In this document: positions 28,917 through 38,181 of the stretch, piece after piece
How the letters are laid out: each line of letters starts with the position of its first letter
Numbering within the stretch: position 1 is the first letter of the stretch
Assembly (NCBI RefSeq): GCF_018918075.1
Contig: NZ_JAHLPW010000002.1
Location: 124,001 to 188,000, forward strand
Origin: Virgibacillus sp. MSJ-26
Lineage (GTDB): Bacteria > Bacillota > Bacilli > Bacillales > Amphibacillaceae
Direction: 5' to 3'
Length of the DNA: 64,000 nt
Program-made: the position numbers and the translations under genes
The notes under the pieces: generated by a model
The model's database searches: none
What the model was told of the DNA's origin: nothing
The model's input: only the letters and a program-made list of their open reading frames with translations

Positions 28917-31733
28917 TTACTCCCATTTTTCAATGACAGTATCGGTTGCAGTTGTAAGGGATTCATGGACTTCTTTAGCTATTTGCTCATTGTCGTTGTA
29001 GAAATTTATAAGGTCTTTGAAGCCGTTCATATGTTTAATTAACTTTTCACCTTCTTCTTGATTTTCGTAGTGGCTCGATGCCATGAGGTGGAGTTGTAAT
29101 GAACGAACAACTTCTTCATCTTTAATCGCTCCCTCTTCAGCAAACTGGTCAACTAATTCCAAAATCTCATTGACAGTATCAACTTCGGGGTCTGTTTGGT
29201 CATCGTCCTGTCCGTAACTTATTAAATTTGTAAAGATTCGGTAACCGCCGGGCACTTGATTGGCAATTTGACGATAGAAGACGAGATTTGTGTAAAGATA
29301 TGTTCCTTCACCGTAATCTGCCATAAGAATACCACCGTCAAAAGGCTCTTCATCTGGGTCTGCCATGCTGACAAATGTTTCAAAGTTGTCATCCCAGTTC
29401 ATCGGGAAGTATAGTCCTCTTTCTTGAACCCAGTCGTCCCAGTCAGCATCTGTAATGTTATTTGGGTAATTAAATAAATCATGATCAGGTTGTGTCATCG
29501 TGACTGGAGCACTCTCGTCAGTGACCCGCCATTCGATGGATGGCATGCCAATTTCCAGTGAATAGGGAAGTGTTTCCTCGATATCCCAATTATCCCCTGG
29601 TTTATGATATTGGAAAACGACATGTCCCCCATCAGCCGCATACTCTTTTAAGCGGTCGTTATTAGCGATGAGATCTTCGCGTGCTAAGTTTGCTCGGATG
29701 CCAGTGACGATTGTGTCATATTCACTTAAATCCGCTGAACTTAAATCTTCTTCTGTTAATTTCGTTACATCAAAACCGACATTTGCTAAATAATCAGCGA
29801 CTTCATCAAAGCCACTTTCAATATAGCCGATTTTTAAGTTGTCTGGTTTTAACAGTTCAAAACTTGTTGCGTGTACTTTGGCAGGGTACTCAAAGTATTC
29901 ATGATTAATATGGTCGTACGATATTTCTTGTATAGTTGAATCATATTCTTTTCCGTCCGATACTACCTTAATATGAATATCGAATTCACCCTCGTCAATA
30001 TCCTCAGGAGGAATAATTGAAAACTCAACTTGCTCGGTATCAAAACGTTCTTCTAAATTTATCTTATGACTTTCTGGTTCGCTTTCCCATCCTTCTGGGA
30101 GATTGAGAGAAACATTTGCTTCTTTTTCACCTTCAAAGTAATTTTTAGCTTCAACTGCAACGGTGTAGCTATCTTGCAGTTCAGCGGTATTAATAACGAC
30201 GTTTTCAGGATGTGTCGTGAGACTTATATCAGGTAATACAGCGACCGTGTCCTCGAAATTCAAAGTATTTTCGGACGTGGCGCCTCGTTCTTTTAATGAG
30301 ACATTTGTTTGGACAACTGGTTCATCATATGGATGGTAAAGCGTCGCCTCTTCTGGCACGGTGAGGTTGAATTCTAGAGTTTCTGTTTCCCCAGGCTCGA
30401 GTTTGCTAATGTCTTTGGAGCCGTCGACGTCCCAAGAATTAGGAGCGGCAAGTGCTAACTCGATATGCTTCACGGTGAGCGAGCCGGTGTTTTCGACTTT
30501 TACCGTGGCAGTTGTTTGTTCACCTTGCGTGAGGACGGGTGAATTTAAAGTCGTTTCTATGTCAAGGCTTGAGCTGACGAGGCTGACTTCGTTTAATTGC
30601 TCTTCTTTAATTTCTAATTTGTGTATTAAATCGTGTTTAAGATCTGCGTCTAGATTTGTGTTTTCCGTTTTCTTCATTACTTTTTCGACGTCTTTTAATG
30701 CTTGATGTGCTTCTGGGAAGATGTCGTCGCGGTTTGGATAAGCATCGACAATGGTATCTAGTTTTTGTTGTAGTTTACTTAGTTGGTTGCTCAAGCCTTG
30801 ATTCGTAACGAGGTCTGCCCAGTCGTTAAAATCGTATGGAATGCCTGAGAATAAATCACCATCATCGTCGACGGAATGGTCAACTAATTCTAAATGAAAT
30901 TGTCTTGGCTCAACAGGGATGTCATTACCCATCCCCTGACTTTTATGCAGGTAGCGTGACGCCTCGCCAATCTGCGGGTATGACATATCGTAAATAGGAT
31001 CATAATCCCCGATTTCAAGTGACGTTGTCGCCGTGTCCTCTGATTCGGCAGGTAAATATAATTTTTTCATCTGCCAAATAGATAGCCCTTCGTCTAAGTG
31101 TTCAGGATACACATCAGGATCGGCGGCGTCCTCAAACGCTTGCTCACTCAAAATCGTTGCTGCTCGATGGTGGCCGTGTTGATTCTCTACATTACGGAAC
31201 GAAGGCATCACAATATCCGGCTGATACTCACGAATGAAACGGATAAATCGCTCATACGTTAAATCTTCGCCCCATTTTTCTAGCGTTTCTTCAGGAGATT
31301 TGGAGAAACCAAAATCATAAATCGAATCGGACGTCGTTTCACTTAAATGATAAGCCTTCACACCAGTCACGTCAGCGGCTTCAATCATTTCATTGGAGCG
31401 GATAATGCCAAGCCCATCCCCAAGTTCACTGCCGATTTCATTTTGTCCACCTTCCCCGCGATTGGCGATGAGGCTTGACGTCTTCACACCTAGCCCGCGC
31501 GAAAGATAAGCCAATAAATCACTTCGCTCATCATCCGGATGAGCACCCGTGTTTAGGAAAGTCACCGTCGTATTTAACGGATTTATAACATTCCACAATT
31601 CATCGTCCTGTTCCATATCGAGCGTCGTGTCTTGTACCTGGCTATGTTGTGGTAACGTTTCGGCTAATCCATGAATCGGTAAAAGGAATAGGACTAGCGT
31701 GAGTGAGAATAAAATATGAATGAGTTTCTTCAT
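28917..31733 (-). CDS. Secreted PIG-L family deacetylase with FIMAH-like module
   Basis: 938 residues. The signal peptide ends near GLAE. The PIG-L/LmbE N-deacetylase domain (about 50-300) has zinc motif AHPDDE (64-69), GEGGQNEIG and the second zinc histidines in NQHGHHRAA. A helical linker, two NEW3/CARDB-like beta domains (about 390-590) and a ThuA-like domain (about 640-840, IGYIESGFDEVADYL, GGHVVFQYHKPG) follow. It ends in the shared module (LQLHLMASSHYE, LIKHMNGFKDLINFY). It probably removes N-acetyl groups from amino sugars outside the cell; the glycan is unknown. It is divergent from a ROK repressor, and an operator-like repeat lies in its leader. Minus-strand AAAGGGG precedes the ATG. 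Confidence 0.85.
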   Translation of the reverse strand: MKKLIHILFSLTLVLFLLPIHGLAETLPQHSQVQDTTLDMEQDDELWNVINPLNTTVTFLNTGAHPDDERSDLLAYLSRGLGVKTSSLIANRGEGGQNEIGSELGDGLGIIRSNEMIEAADVTGVKAYHLSETTSDSIYDFGFSKSPEETLEKWGEDLTYERFIRFIREYQPDIVMPSFRNVENQHGHHRAATILSEQAFEDAADPDVYPEHLDEGLSIWQMKKLYLPAESEDTATTSLEIGDYDPIYDMSYPQIGEASRYLHKSQGMGNDIPVEPRQFHLELVDHSVDDDGDLFSGIPYDFNDWADLVTNQGLSNQLSKLQQKLDTIVDAYPNRDDIFPEAHQALKDVEKVMKKTENTNLDADLKHDLIHKLEIKEEQLNEVSLVSSSLDIETTLNSPVLTQGEQTTATVKVENTGSLTVKHIELALAAPNSWDVDGSKDISKLEPGETETLEFNLTVPEEATLYHPYDEPVVQTNVSLKERGATSENTLNFEDTVAVLPDISLTTHPENVVINTAELQDSYTVAVEAKNYFEGEKEANVSLNLPEGWESEPESHKINLEERFDTEQVEFSIIPPEDIDEGEFDIHIKVVSDGKEYDSTIQEISYDHINHEYFEYPAKVHATSFELLKPDNLKIGYIESGFDEVADYLANVGFDVTKLTEEDLSSADLSEYDTIVTGIRANLAREDLIANNDRLKEYAADGGHVVFQYHKPGDNWDIEETLPYSLEIGMPSIEWRVTDESAPVTMTQPDHDLFNYPNNITDADWDDWVQERGLYFPMNWDDNFETFVSMADPDEEPFDGGILMADYGEGTYLYTNLVFYRQIANQVPGGYRIFTNLISYGQDDDQTDPEVDTVNEILELVDQFAEEGAIKDEEVVRSLQLHLMASSHYENQEEGEKLIKHMNGFKDLINFYNDNEQIAKEVHESLTTATDTVIEKWE

Positions 31734-31911
31734 AATGTAACCCCTTTCATTTTATTTCGGACTTGTTAACATGTCGTCTTATTGTTAGTCATAGTCTGGT
31801 CAGAGTTCTACCGTTTGTATGCGCTCGTTTTATGGATTATTTTTAAAAAAAGGGGGGGTAAGGAAAATGTGTCGCTATCCATAAAACGAATCATTCATAG
31901 TAAGTAAAGTG

Positions 31912-31937
31912 AACTAACCAACTAACAGTAAATTATA
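31912..31937 (-). promoter_or_regulatory. Minus-strand -10 box with TTAGTT operator-like repeat
   Basis: On the minus strand TATAAT (31932-31937) is followed within 5 nt by GTTAGTTGGTTAGTT (31912-31926). The TTAGTT half-sites equal those of the palindrome at 32123-32143. A convincing -35 box is not visible. It would drive the PIG-L gene about 180 nt away. The rest of the 31938-32080 gap is AT-rich without a gene. Confidence 0.4.
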
Positions 31938-32081
31938 CGACATGTTAAAACAAATCTCTTACTTCAAATTAGCAATTTAGTAGAAAAATGTAAATAGTCA
32001 ATTAATACTATTTAATCATTGGTTAATTTGGCTTAGTGATAAGGATTACATTAATTTATTCTAATTTTTTCAATTTTCCAC

Positions 32082-32110
32082 TTTACAAATGCAAGGGCTT
32101 ACATTATACT
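32082..32110 (+). promoter_or_regulatory. Sigma-A promoter of the ROK-ABC operon
   Basis: TTTACA (32082-32087), a 17-nt spacer and TATACT (32105-32110) form a good vegetative promoter. Transcription would start about 32117, at the edge of the palindromic operator, giving a leader of about 215 nt before the ROK gene. Confidence 0.75.
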
Positions 32111-32122
32111 CGAGGTGATTGG

Positions 32123-32143
32123 TTAGTTAGGCTTACTAACTAA
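32123..32143 (+). promoter_or_regulatory. Palindromic operator, likely for the ROK repressor
   Basis: TTAGTTAG and CTAACTAA separated by GCTTA. It lies just downstream of the promoter start point, the position of a repressor block. The outer TTAGTT/AACTAA resembles the XylR operator (TTAGTTTGTTT type) of Bacillus, and XylR is a ROK repressor. Autoregulation is inferred. Confidence 0.65.
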
Positions 32144-32334
32144 TGGATCATTAGAGCTTCAATTCTAAAATACGATTTTGGAAGAGAGAACATCATATAT
32201 AATACATTCAACTAGTGGAAGAAACTAAGGACAGTAAGTTATCAACTCGGATACATGATTTGCTTTTTAAATATTCAATTTTCCATTTTAGAGCAAGGTC
32301 GTTAAAGTGAAAAAATGTCTAAGGGGTTTATGTT

Positions 32335-33498
32335 ATGCAAAGAGAAAGTGTGGCAGGTAGTAAGATAGTTAATACGAGAAATGTGCTTAATTGTATTGTC
32401 GACGAGCGAGCGTTGTCACGATCAGATATCTCGAAAAAGCTGAGTTTAAGTAAGCCGACGGTATCTTTGATTGTAAAAGAATTGCTTGAAGACCGTTGGA
32501 TTTATGAGACGGGGAGCGGTCATGCGTCGGTTGGTGGAGGCAGGAAGCCAGTCCAGTTGGCATTCAATGCAAAGAGATCTTACTTAATCGGCATTGATAT
32601 AGGTGGAACAAGTGTCACATTAGGACTGACTGATCTTAATGGTGAAGTTTGTGCGCATCGTGAATTTCCGACCCAACAGCATTTACATAGTGATTTATTT
32701 AAAGAGATTGAGCGCTGCGTGGATTCGATGAAGAGTCAGTTGCGACTGGAAGATGCTGATATTCTTGGCGTGGGGGTAGGTGTCCCAGGTATAACCAATG
32801 TGGAGGAAGGGCTTGTGATTGAAGCCCCTGCGCTGGAATGGGAGCATTTTCCTGTGCGAGAGAAACTTCAAGAAACTTTTGATTTTCCTATCTATGTTGA
32901 TAATGATGTGAATAGTGTTGTATTAGGGGAGCATTGGAAAGGCGCTGCAAATGATAAAACAAATTTGATTTATATCGCGATTGGGACGGGGATTGGTAGT
33001 GGCATTATTATCAATGGTGAATTATATCGCGGCAGCAATTATAGTGCTGGGGAGATGGGGTATATTGTCACAGATCGTGAGAATGTTGAAAAATATAAAC
33101 CTGTTTACGAAGGTTATGGCTATTTGGAAGGTGTGGCGAGTGGCTCGTCGATTAGTCATCGTTTATCGAGCAGGTTAGGAAGAGCCGTCACGGCCAAGGA
33201 GGCGTTTGAACTTTATGCTGAGAACGACGCTGATGCGGTGAGCGTGATTGATTTTGCGATTGATAATTTAGGTATTGGGATCGCGAATTATGTTTCTCTT
33301 TTTGATCCAGAAGTTGTTATTTTAGGAGGTGGTGTCAGTAAATCTTTTCAGTTGGTTAGTGAGCAGTTGATTGACATCATAAGACAGCATACGCCGCAAC
33401 GTTGTGAGGTGGTGCAGACAACATTGGGGGAAGAGGCTGGGATTATAGGGGCTGTGGCTCTGTTTTTGGAGGAACATGATTTACCACTAAATATTTAA
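32335..33498 (+). CDS. ROK family transcriptional repressor (XylR/NagC type)
   Basis: 387 residues. An N-terminal winged helix (about 10-75; SRSDISKKLSLSKPTVSLIV) is followed by the ROK sugar-kinase-like domain with IGIDIGGTSVTLGL and IYVDNDVNSVVLGE, then AIGTGIGSGIIINGE. The usual zinc motif CxCGxxGC after GExGH is absent: the sequence reads GEMGYIVTD and continues without cysteines, so effector binding may differ. It is the first gene of an operon with an ABC transporter and is divergent from the PIG-L gene; both promoters carry TTAGTT repeats. A candidate inducer is a sugar or sugar-like solute. Confidence 0.85.
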   Translation: MQRESVAGSKIVNTRNVLNCIVDERALSRSDISKKLSLSKPTVSLIVKELLEDRWIYETGSGHASVGGGRKPVQLAFNAKRSYLIGIDIGGTSVTLGLTDLNGEVCAHREFPTQQHLHSDLFKEIERCVDSMKSQLRLEDADILGVGVGVPGITNVEEGLVIEAPALEWEHFPVREKLQETFDFPIYVDNDVNSVVLGEHWKGAANDKTNLIYIAIGTGIGSGIIINGELYRGSNYSAGEMGYIVTDRENVEKYKPVYEGYGYLEGVASGSSISHRLSSRLGRAVTAKEAFELYAENDADAVSVIDFAIDNLGIGIANYVSLFDPEVVILGGGVSKSFQLVSEQLIDIIRQHTPQRCEVVQTTLGEEAGIIGAVALFLEEHDLPLNI

Positions 33499-33517
33499 GG
33501 TGAAAGGGGTAATTTTA

Positions 33518-34627
33518 GTGAAGGTTATGAAAAAGAGTTGGTTATTATTTTTAGGTATTGTTTTGGCGGCGCTGCTCGCTGGATGTATGGCGGGTGGTTC
33601 GGATGATGGAGATAATGATTCGGATTCGTCGGCACCGGATGTAGAAGATGATGAATTGGAAGAGAAGGTTGTTGTTTATTCGCCGCATGGAACGGATATT
33701 TTAACGGAGTTTCAGCAGCAGTTTGAGAATGAATATGGGATTAAAATGGAATTTTTAGATATGGGTTCTCAAGAAATTCTTGATCGTGTGCGTTCTGAGA
33801 AAAATAATGTTCAGGCTGATATTTGGTGGGGCGCGCCTCAAGTCAACTTTAATCAAGCGGCTGATGAAGGTTTATTAGCAGAATATGAACCGACTTATGC
33901 GGATACGTTAGACGATTTATACCGTGATCCGGACTGGTTATGGTCTGGTACGTCGATCACACCGCAAGTGATTATGTATAACACGAAGGAAATTGATGAA
34001 GACGAGGCACCGAAAGATTGGGATGACCTGCTTGATGAACAATGGAAAGATGACATTATTATTAGGTACCCACTCGCTTCAGGTGGGATGCGGACGATTT
34101 TCTCAGCGATCATTTATGATGATTACAAAGATAGTGAAGACCCGCAGGCAGGTTATGATTGGTTAGAAAAGTTAGATGCCAATACAAAGGAATATTCAGC
34201 GAACCCAGAGATTATGTATAACCAGGTTGCTAAAGGGGTTGGAAATGTTTCGGTTTGGAATATGCCTGATACGGTTCAGTTAGCTGAGGAAAAAGATTAT
34301 CCATTTGGGTATCATATTCCTGAAAGCGGTACACCTGTGATCACGGAAGGAATTGCAGTCATTAACGACGCACCACATCCAAAGGCAGCTGAAGCATTTT
34401 ATGAGTTTGTGAACACACCAGAAGCGGCCAAATTATTAGCTGAAGAATATTACCGAATTCCAACACGTGACGATATCGACGAACTACCAGACTGGATTGA
34501 AGAGACTGAAGTCATTCCAATGGAACTCGACTGGGAGCTCGTTGAAGAAAAGCAAGACGAATGGATGGAATACTGGGATAACAATATTAAGAGTACAGAT
34601 AAAGATAAGAGTGATGAGGAAGAGTAA
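33518..34627 (+). CDS. ABC transporter substrate-binding lipoprotein (family 1, AfuA/FbpA-like)
   Basis: About 369 residues. The lipobox LLAGC follows a short signal peptide, then an acidic linker. The mature domain begins KVVVYSPHGTDI and has the layout of periplasmic-binding type 2 proteins for iron, polyamines or phosphonates (QADIWWGAPQVNFNQA; EGIAVINDAPHPKAAEAFYE). GTG at 33500 is poorly placed. AAAGGGG (33503-33509) fits the GTG at 33518; the next ATG is 17 nt from the site. It is followed by a 234-bp dispersed repeat before the ATPase gene. Ligand unknown. Confidence 0.85.
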   Translation: MKVMKKSWLLFLGIVLAALLAGCMAGGSDDGDNDSDSSAPDVEDDELEEKVVVYSPHGTDILTEFQQQFENEYGIKMEFLDMGSQEILDRVRSEKNNVQADIWWGAPQVNFNQAADEGLLAEYEPTYADTLDDLYRDPDWLWSGTSITPQVIMYNTKEIDEDEAPKDWDDLLDEQWKDDIIIRYPLASGGMRTIFSAIIYDDYKDSEDPQAGYDWLEKLDANTKEYSANPEIMYNQVAKGVGNVSVWNMPDTVQLAEEKDYPFGYHIPESGTPVITEGIAVINDAPHPKAAEAFYEFVNTPEAAKLLAEEYYRIPTRDDIDELPDWIEETEVIPMELDWELVEEKQDEWMEYWDNNIKSTDKDKSDEEE

Positions 34628-34654
34628 TATGTTGTAATTTTGTTTGAGTAGACA

Positions 34655-34888
34655 GAGGTTGGGACGAACTTGCTTTATAGATTAAATGTCAAATTTAACA
34701 ACTGCAATAACTAGCGCTACGGAAATATACTCCGCTTTCCGCGGGCGGCTAATGAGCCTCCTCGAGCTACGCTCTGTGGGGTCTCATCGAAGCCTTTGCT
34801 CCCGCAGGAGTCTACGTATATTTCCTACGCTAAGCAAGTGCTATATTAACTTAGAGTAGAGAACAGTGGTTAGTGATGTCTCAACCCT
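34655..34888 (+). repeat. Dispersed bcr-like repeat inside the ABC operon
   Basis: Starts GAGGTTGGGACGAACTTG and ends GTCTCAACCCT, so the ends are inverted. The core CTCCGCTTTCCGCGGGCGGC...CTCCCGCAGGAGTCTACG is a widespread Bacillaceae intergenic repeat. It separates the binding-protein gene from the ATPase gene; the reverse-orientation relative is at 12484-12620. Confidence 0.7.
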
Positions 34889-34966
34889 ATTTTATATAGA
34901 TGGTTTGGTAAGTATTTGCAGTGGATTAGCAAACCCCAAGTTTTATAGAGGAGAGGTTGTTGTTTC

Positions 34967-36070
34967 ATGTCAACAGTTTATTTATCTAATATTACAAAGC
35001 AGTTCGGTAGTGTGACAGCAGTCAAGGACTTAGATTTAACGATCCAAGAGGGAGAATTTTTTACATTTTTAGGCCCGAGTGGATGTGGTAAGACAACAAC
35101 TCTTCGCATGATTGCTGGCTTTTACTACCCGACGACTGGAAAAGTAAAATTTAATGATCGAGATATGACAAAAGTGGCTCCTGAGAAAAGAAATACGGGC
35201 ATGGTTTTTCAGAACTATGCCCTCTTTCCTCATATGACTGTATTTGAAAACGTCGCTTTCGGATTGAAGGTAAGGAAACTTAAGAAACCCGTCATTAAAG
35301 AAAAAGTCACGGATGTGCTTAAAAAAGTTCGGCTTGATCAATTTATTGATCGTCAAGTGAGCCAGCTTAGTGGCGGACAACAACAGCGTGTCGCCCTAGC
35401 GAGAGCACTTGTCATTGAGCCGGATATTTTACTTTTAGATGAGCCGCTTAGTAATCTCGATGCTCGTTTACGTGACGAGATGAGAAATGAAATTTTAAGG
35501 TTGCAACGTGAATACGGGATTTCCATGGTTTATGTAACACATGATCAAGTCGAGGCTTTATCAATGAGTGATAGAATTGCTGTCTTTAACACAGGCGTGT
35601 GTCACCAGGTAGGCACACCGACGGAAATTTATAATGAACCCGTCAATGATTTTGTAGCCAAGTTTATTGGTGAAACAAACTTGTTTCCGGTGACATTTGA
35701 AAAAGATGTTAACAATCAATCAGTCTATCATTCTGAAAAAATGGCTGACTCTTTTTATGTTAATAAAACGCAGCTGAATATTGCGGAGTATGATGAAGCA
35801 GATCGGCTTGCTATTTCAATTCGTCCTGAGGTCGTTCACTTAAGCGAGGAACCAGTTGAAGGGAAGAATGTTTATCAAGGGGAAGTGTCACTTGTTCAAT
35901 TTACAGGTGAATCTGTACATACCTTTGTGAAAGTGAATGAGGACGTCACTTTTAAAGCAACAGATTTGAATCGCGGTCCGAAAACTTACTTGAAAGAAGG
36001 TAGTCACGTCTATATTTTGATTCCTGAAGATCAAGTTCGCATTGTGCCACAGTCGGGGAGTGATCAATAA
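34967..36070 (+). CDS. ABC transporter ATP-binding protein (PotA/FbpC type)
   Basis: 367 residues. Walker A is GPSGCGKTTT, the signature LSGGQQQRVALARAL, Walker B LLLDEPLSNLDA, then the H-loop VTHDQVEAL. A C-terminal TOBE-like extension (about 240-360) is typical of ATPases for spermidine, iron, molybdate or phosphonate importers. Its stop abuts the permease start (36071), so the two are translationally coupled. It energises import with the fused permease and probably the binding protein at 33518. Confidence 0.9.
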   Translation: MSTVYLSNITKQFGSVTAVKDLDLTIQEGEFFTFLGPSGCGKTTTLRMIAGFYYPTTGKVKFNDRDMTKVAPEKRNTGMVFQNYALFPHMTVFENVAFGLKVRKLKKPVIKEKVTDVLKKVRLDQFIDRQVSQLSGGQQQRVALARALVIEPDILLLDEPLSNLDARLRDEMRNEILRLQREYGISMVYVTHDQVEALSMSDRIAVFNTGVCHQVGTPTEIYNEPVNDFVAKFIGETNLFPVTFEKDVNNQSVYHSEKMADSFYVNKTQLNIAEYDEADRLAISIRPEVVHLSEEPVEGKNVYQGEVSLVQFTGESVHTFVKVNEDVTFKATDLNRGPKTYLKEGSHVYILIPEDQVRIVPQSGSDQ

Positions 36071-37756
36071 ATGTTAAATGCAGAACGTAGACGAACATTA
36101 TATTTATTAATCCCTGTTCTTATTATTTTACTTGGTTATGTTCTTTATCCGACGATTGAAACGTTCTTAGAAAGTTTGCGAAAAGATGGTGTCTTTTCAT
36201 TAGAAAACTATAAAGATTTCTTCGGATCGAAAGCGGCAGCCAATTTTGAGGCATTGTGGAACTCGGTCTATATTTCATTGCTTTCCGTATTTTTTAGTGC
36301 ACTGATTGGAATCCCGTTAGCGTTTATTTTTAATCGCTATGATTTTCCTGGGCGTCAATTTTTCTCTAATATTGCCATTATGCCGATCGTGCTTCCTTCA
36401 CTTGTAGGGGTTATGGCGTTCATGTTTTTATACGGAGAAGCTGGTCTTGTACCGAATGCGATTAAGGATTTATTTAATTTATCGAAGGTGCCGTTTAGTA
36501 TTGGCGGGGTGTCTGGAATTTTACTTGTCCACGCTTATACGATGTATCCTTACTTTTATATGACGACATCTTCTGCTTTAAATAATATTGATCCGTCGCT
36601 TGAAGAGGCGGCAGCCAATTTGGGCTCAAGTAAATTTAGAGTCTTTTGGAAAGTAACATTCCCATTGCTGACACCAGGAATTGTTGCTTCTGCTTTACTA
36701 GTCTTCATGGTTTCCATGGCATCATTCAGTGCGCCGTTTTTATTAGCGGGTGGTTACCGAGTGCTCAGTTTACAGATTTATTTTTCTAAAATTAATGGCG
36801 ATCTGGAAATGGCTGCGACTCAGTCGATTATTTTATCTGCCGTCTCGATCGGATTTTTATTATTTATGCGTTGGTATGAAAGTCGTAAGGATTATCGTAT
36901 GGCGAGCAAAGGAATTGGTGCTCACCGGAGTGAAGTGAATAACCCTGTATTAAAGTGGACGATGGTGACGATTGGAATTTTAGCGATGATCGTATTGTTA
37001 CTACCACATGCGACACTGTTGTTATTATCGCTTGTGCCTGACGGGGCCTGGACGTGGCAAACATATCCAACGGCTTTCAGCTTGGAAAACTTTAGACTCC
37101 TATTTGATACGCCGCATATTTGGGATCCGGTTAAAAACAGTTTAATTATGACGGTCATTGCCTGTGCTGGGGTGTTCGTGTTCGGTCTGATTACATCGTA
37201 CACCTTAGTTAAACGTAAATTCATTGGGAAAAATTTACTCGATATTCTCGTGATGGTTCCTTGGGCATTACCTGCAACGGTTGTCGGGATGAATCTTATT
37301 TTAGCTTTTAATGAACCATCTGTCTTTTCATTTGGAAAAATTCTAGTAGGGACGTTTTGGATTTTACCACTTGCTTATTTCATCCGCTTTCTACCATTAG
37401 TCGTTCGCTCGACGAATGCGGTACTTAATCAGCTTGACGATACGATTGAAGAAGCGGCCCAGAACTTAGGCGCGAAATGGTTCTATACGTTTAGAAAAGT
37501 TATTATTCCGATTATTTTACCAGGTGTTTTAAGTGGAACGCTGTTAGCCTTTGTGCAAGCTGTCGGTGAATTCCCGACATCTGTCTTACTCTACACATTA
37601 GGAAACCGACCGATTTCTATTGAGATTATGAACCAATTAAGGATGTTCAACATGGGGCAAGCGGCTGCTTACGGAATGATCCAAGTCGGGCTCATATCGA
37701 TTGTGATGTTTATTACGTATAAATTCTTTGACGTGAAGGCGGAGAATACGTTGTAG
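36071..37756 (+). CDS. ABC transporter permease, two fused domains (FbpB/ThiP type)
   Basis: 561 residues, about 12 membrane segments in two homologous halves. Each half carries the EAA loop: EEAAANLGSSKFRVFWKVTF near 180-200 and EEAAQNLGAKWFYTFRKVI near 460-480. This fused layout is typical of iron (FbpB/SfuB), thiamine and aminoethylphosphonate importers. It directly follows the ATPase gene. Ligand unknown. Confidence 0.9.
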   Translation: MLNAERRRTLYLLIPVLIILLGYVLYPTIETFLESLRKDGVFSLENYKDFFGSKAAANFEALWNSVYISLLSVFFSALIGIPLAFIFNRYDFPGRQFFSNIAIMPIVLPSLVGVMAFMFLYGEAGLVPNAIKDLFNLSKVPFSIGGVSGILLVHAYTMYPYFYMTTSSALNNIDPSLEEAAANLGSSKFRVFWKVTFPLLTPGIVASALLVFMVSMASFSAPFLLAGGYRVLSLQIYFSKINGDLEMAATQSIILSAVSIGFLLFMRWYESRKDYRMASKGIGAHRSEVNNPVLKWTMVTIGILAMIVLLLPHATLLLLSLVPDGAWTWQTYPTAFSLENFRLLFDTPHIWDPVKNSLIMTVIACAGVFVFGLITSYTLVKRKFIGKNLLDILVMVPWALPATVVGMNLILAFNEPSVFSFGKILVGTFWILPLAYFIRFLPLVVRSTNAVLNQLDDTIEEAAQNLGAKWFYTFRKVIIPIILPGVLSGTLLAFVQAVGEFPTSVLLYTLGNRPISIEIMNQLRMFNMGQAAAYGMIQVGLISIVMFITYKFFDVKAENTL

Positions 37757-37825
37757 ATTGGTAGTTTTGAGATGACGGTGTTTGAAGGAGCGGTGATATG
37801 GACTTGGTTTAGTGAGTGTGGCAGT

Positions 37826-38153
37826 GGCTCAGGCTGGAGCGATTGTCGCTCGAACGGGACTCTTTCTCGCTCGAGTCGAGCAGGCTGCCGCTCGACTGAG
37901 AGTGACTCCCGCTCGAGTTGAGGTGGAATCCGCTCGACTTAAGGCCATTGCCGCTCGAGTTGAAGCGTTTCCCGCTCGACTGAGAGTGACTCCCGCTCGA
38001 GTTGAGGTGGAATCCGCTCGACTTAAGGCCATTGCCGCTCGAGTTGAGCAGGCTGCCGCTCGACTGAGAGTGACTCCCGCTCGAGTTGGGATGGAATCCG
38101 CTCGACCTAAGGCCGTTCCCGCTCGAGTTGAAGCGTTTCCCGCTCGACTTAAT
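37826..38153. repeat. 21-bp tandem array, CTCGAG family, locus 2
   Basis: About 15 units with a 21-bp step. CCGCTCGAG and CCGCTCGAC alternate, so a 42-bp dimer is visible, and a block of four units (84 bp) is itself duplicated (near 37893 and 37977). It fills the gap between the permease and the lyase gene and ends 10 nt before the lyase ribosome site. Both strands are open by chance because 21 is divisible by three. Confidence 0.9.
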
Positions 38154-38181
38154 TTTATAATTAGAAGAGGTGCATTATACA

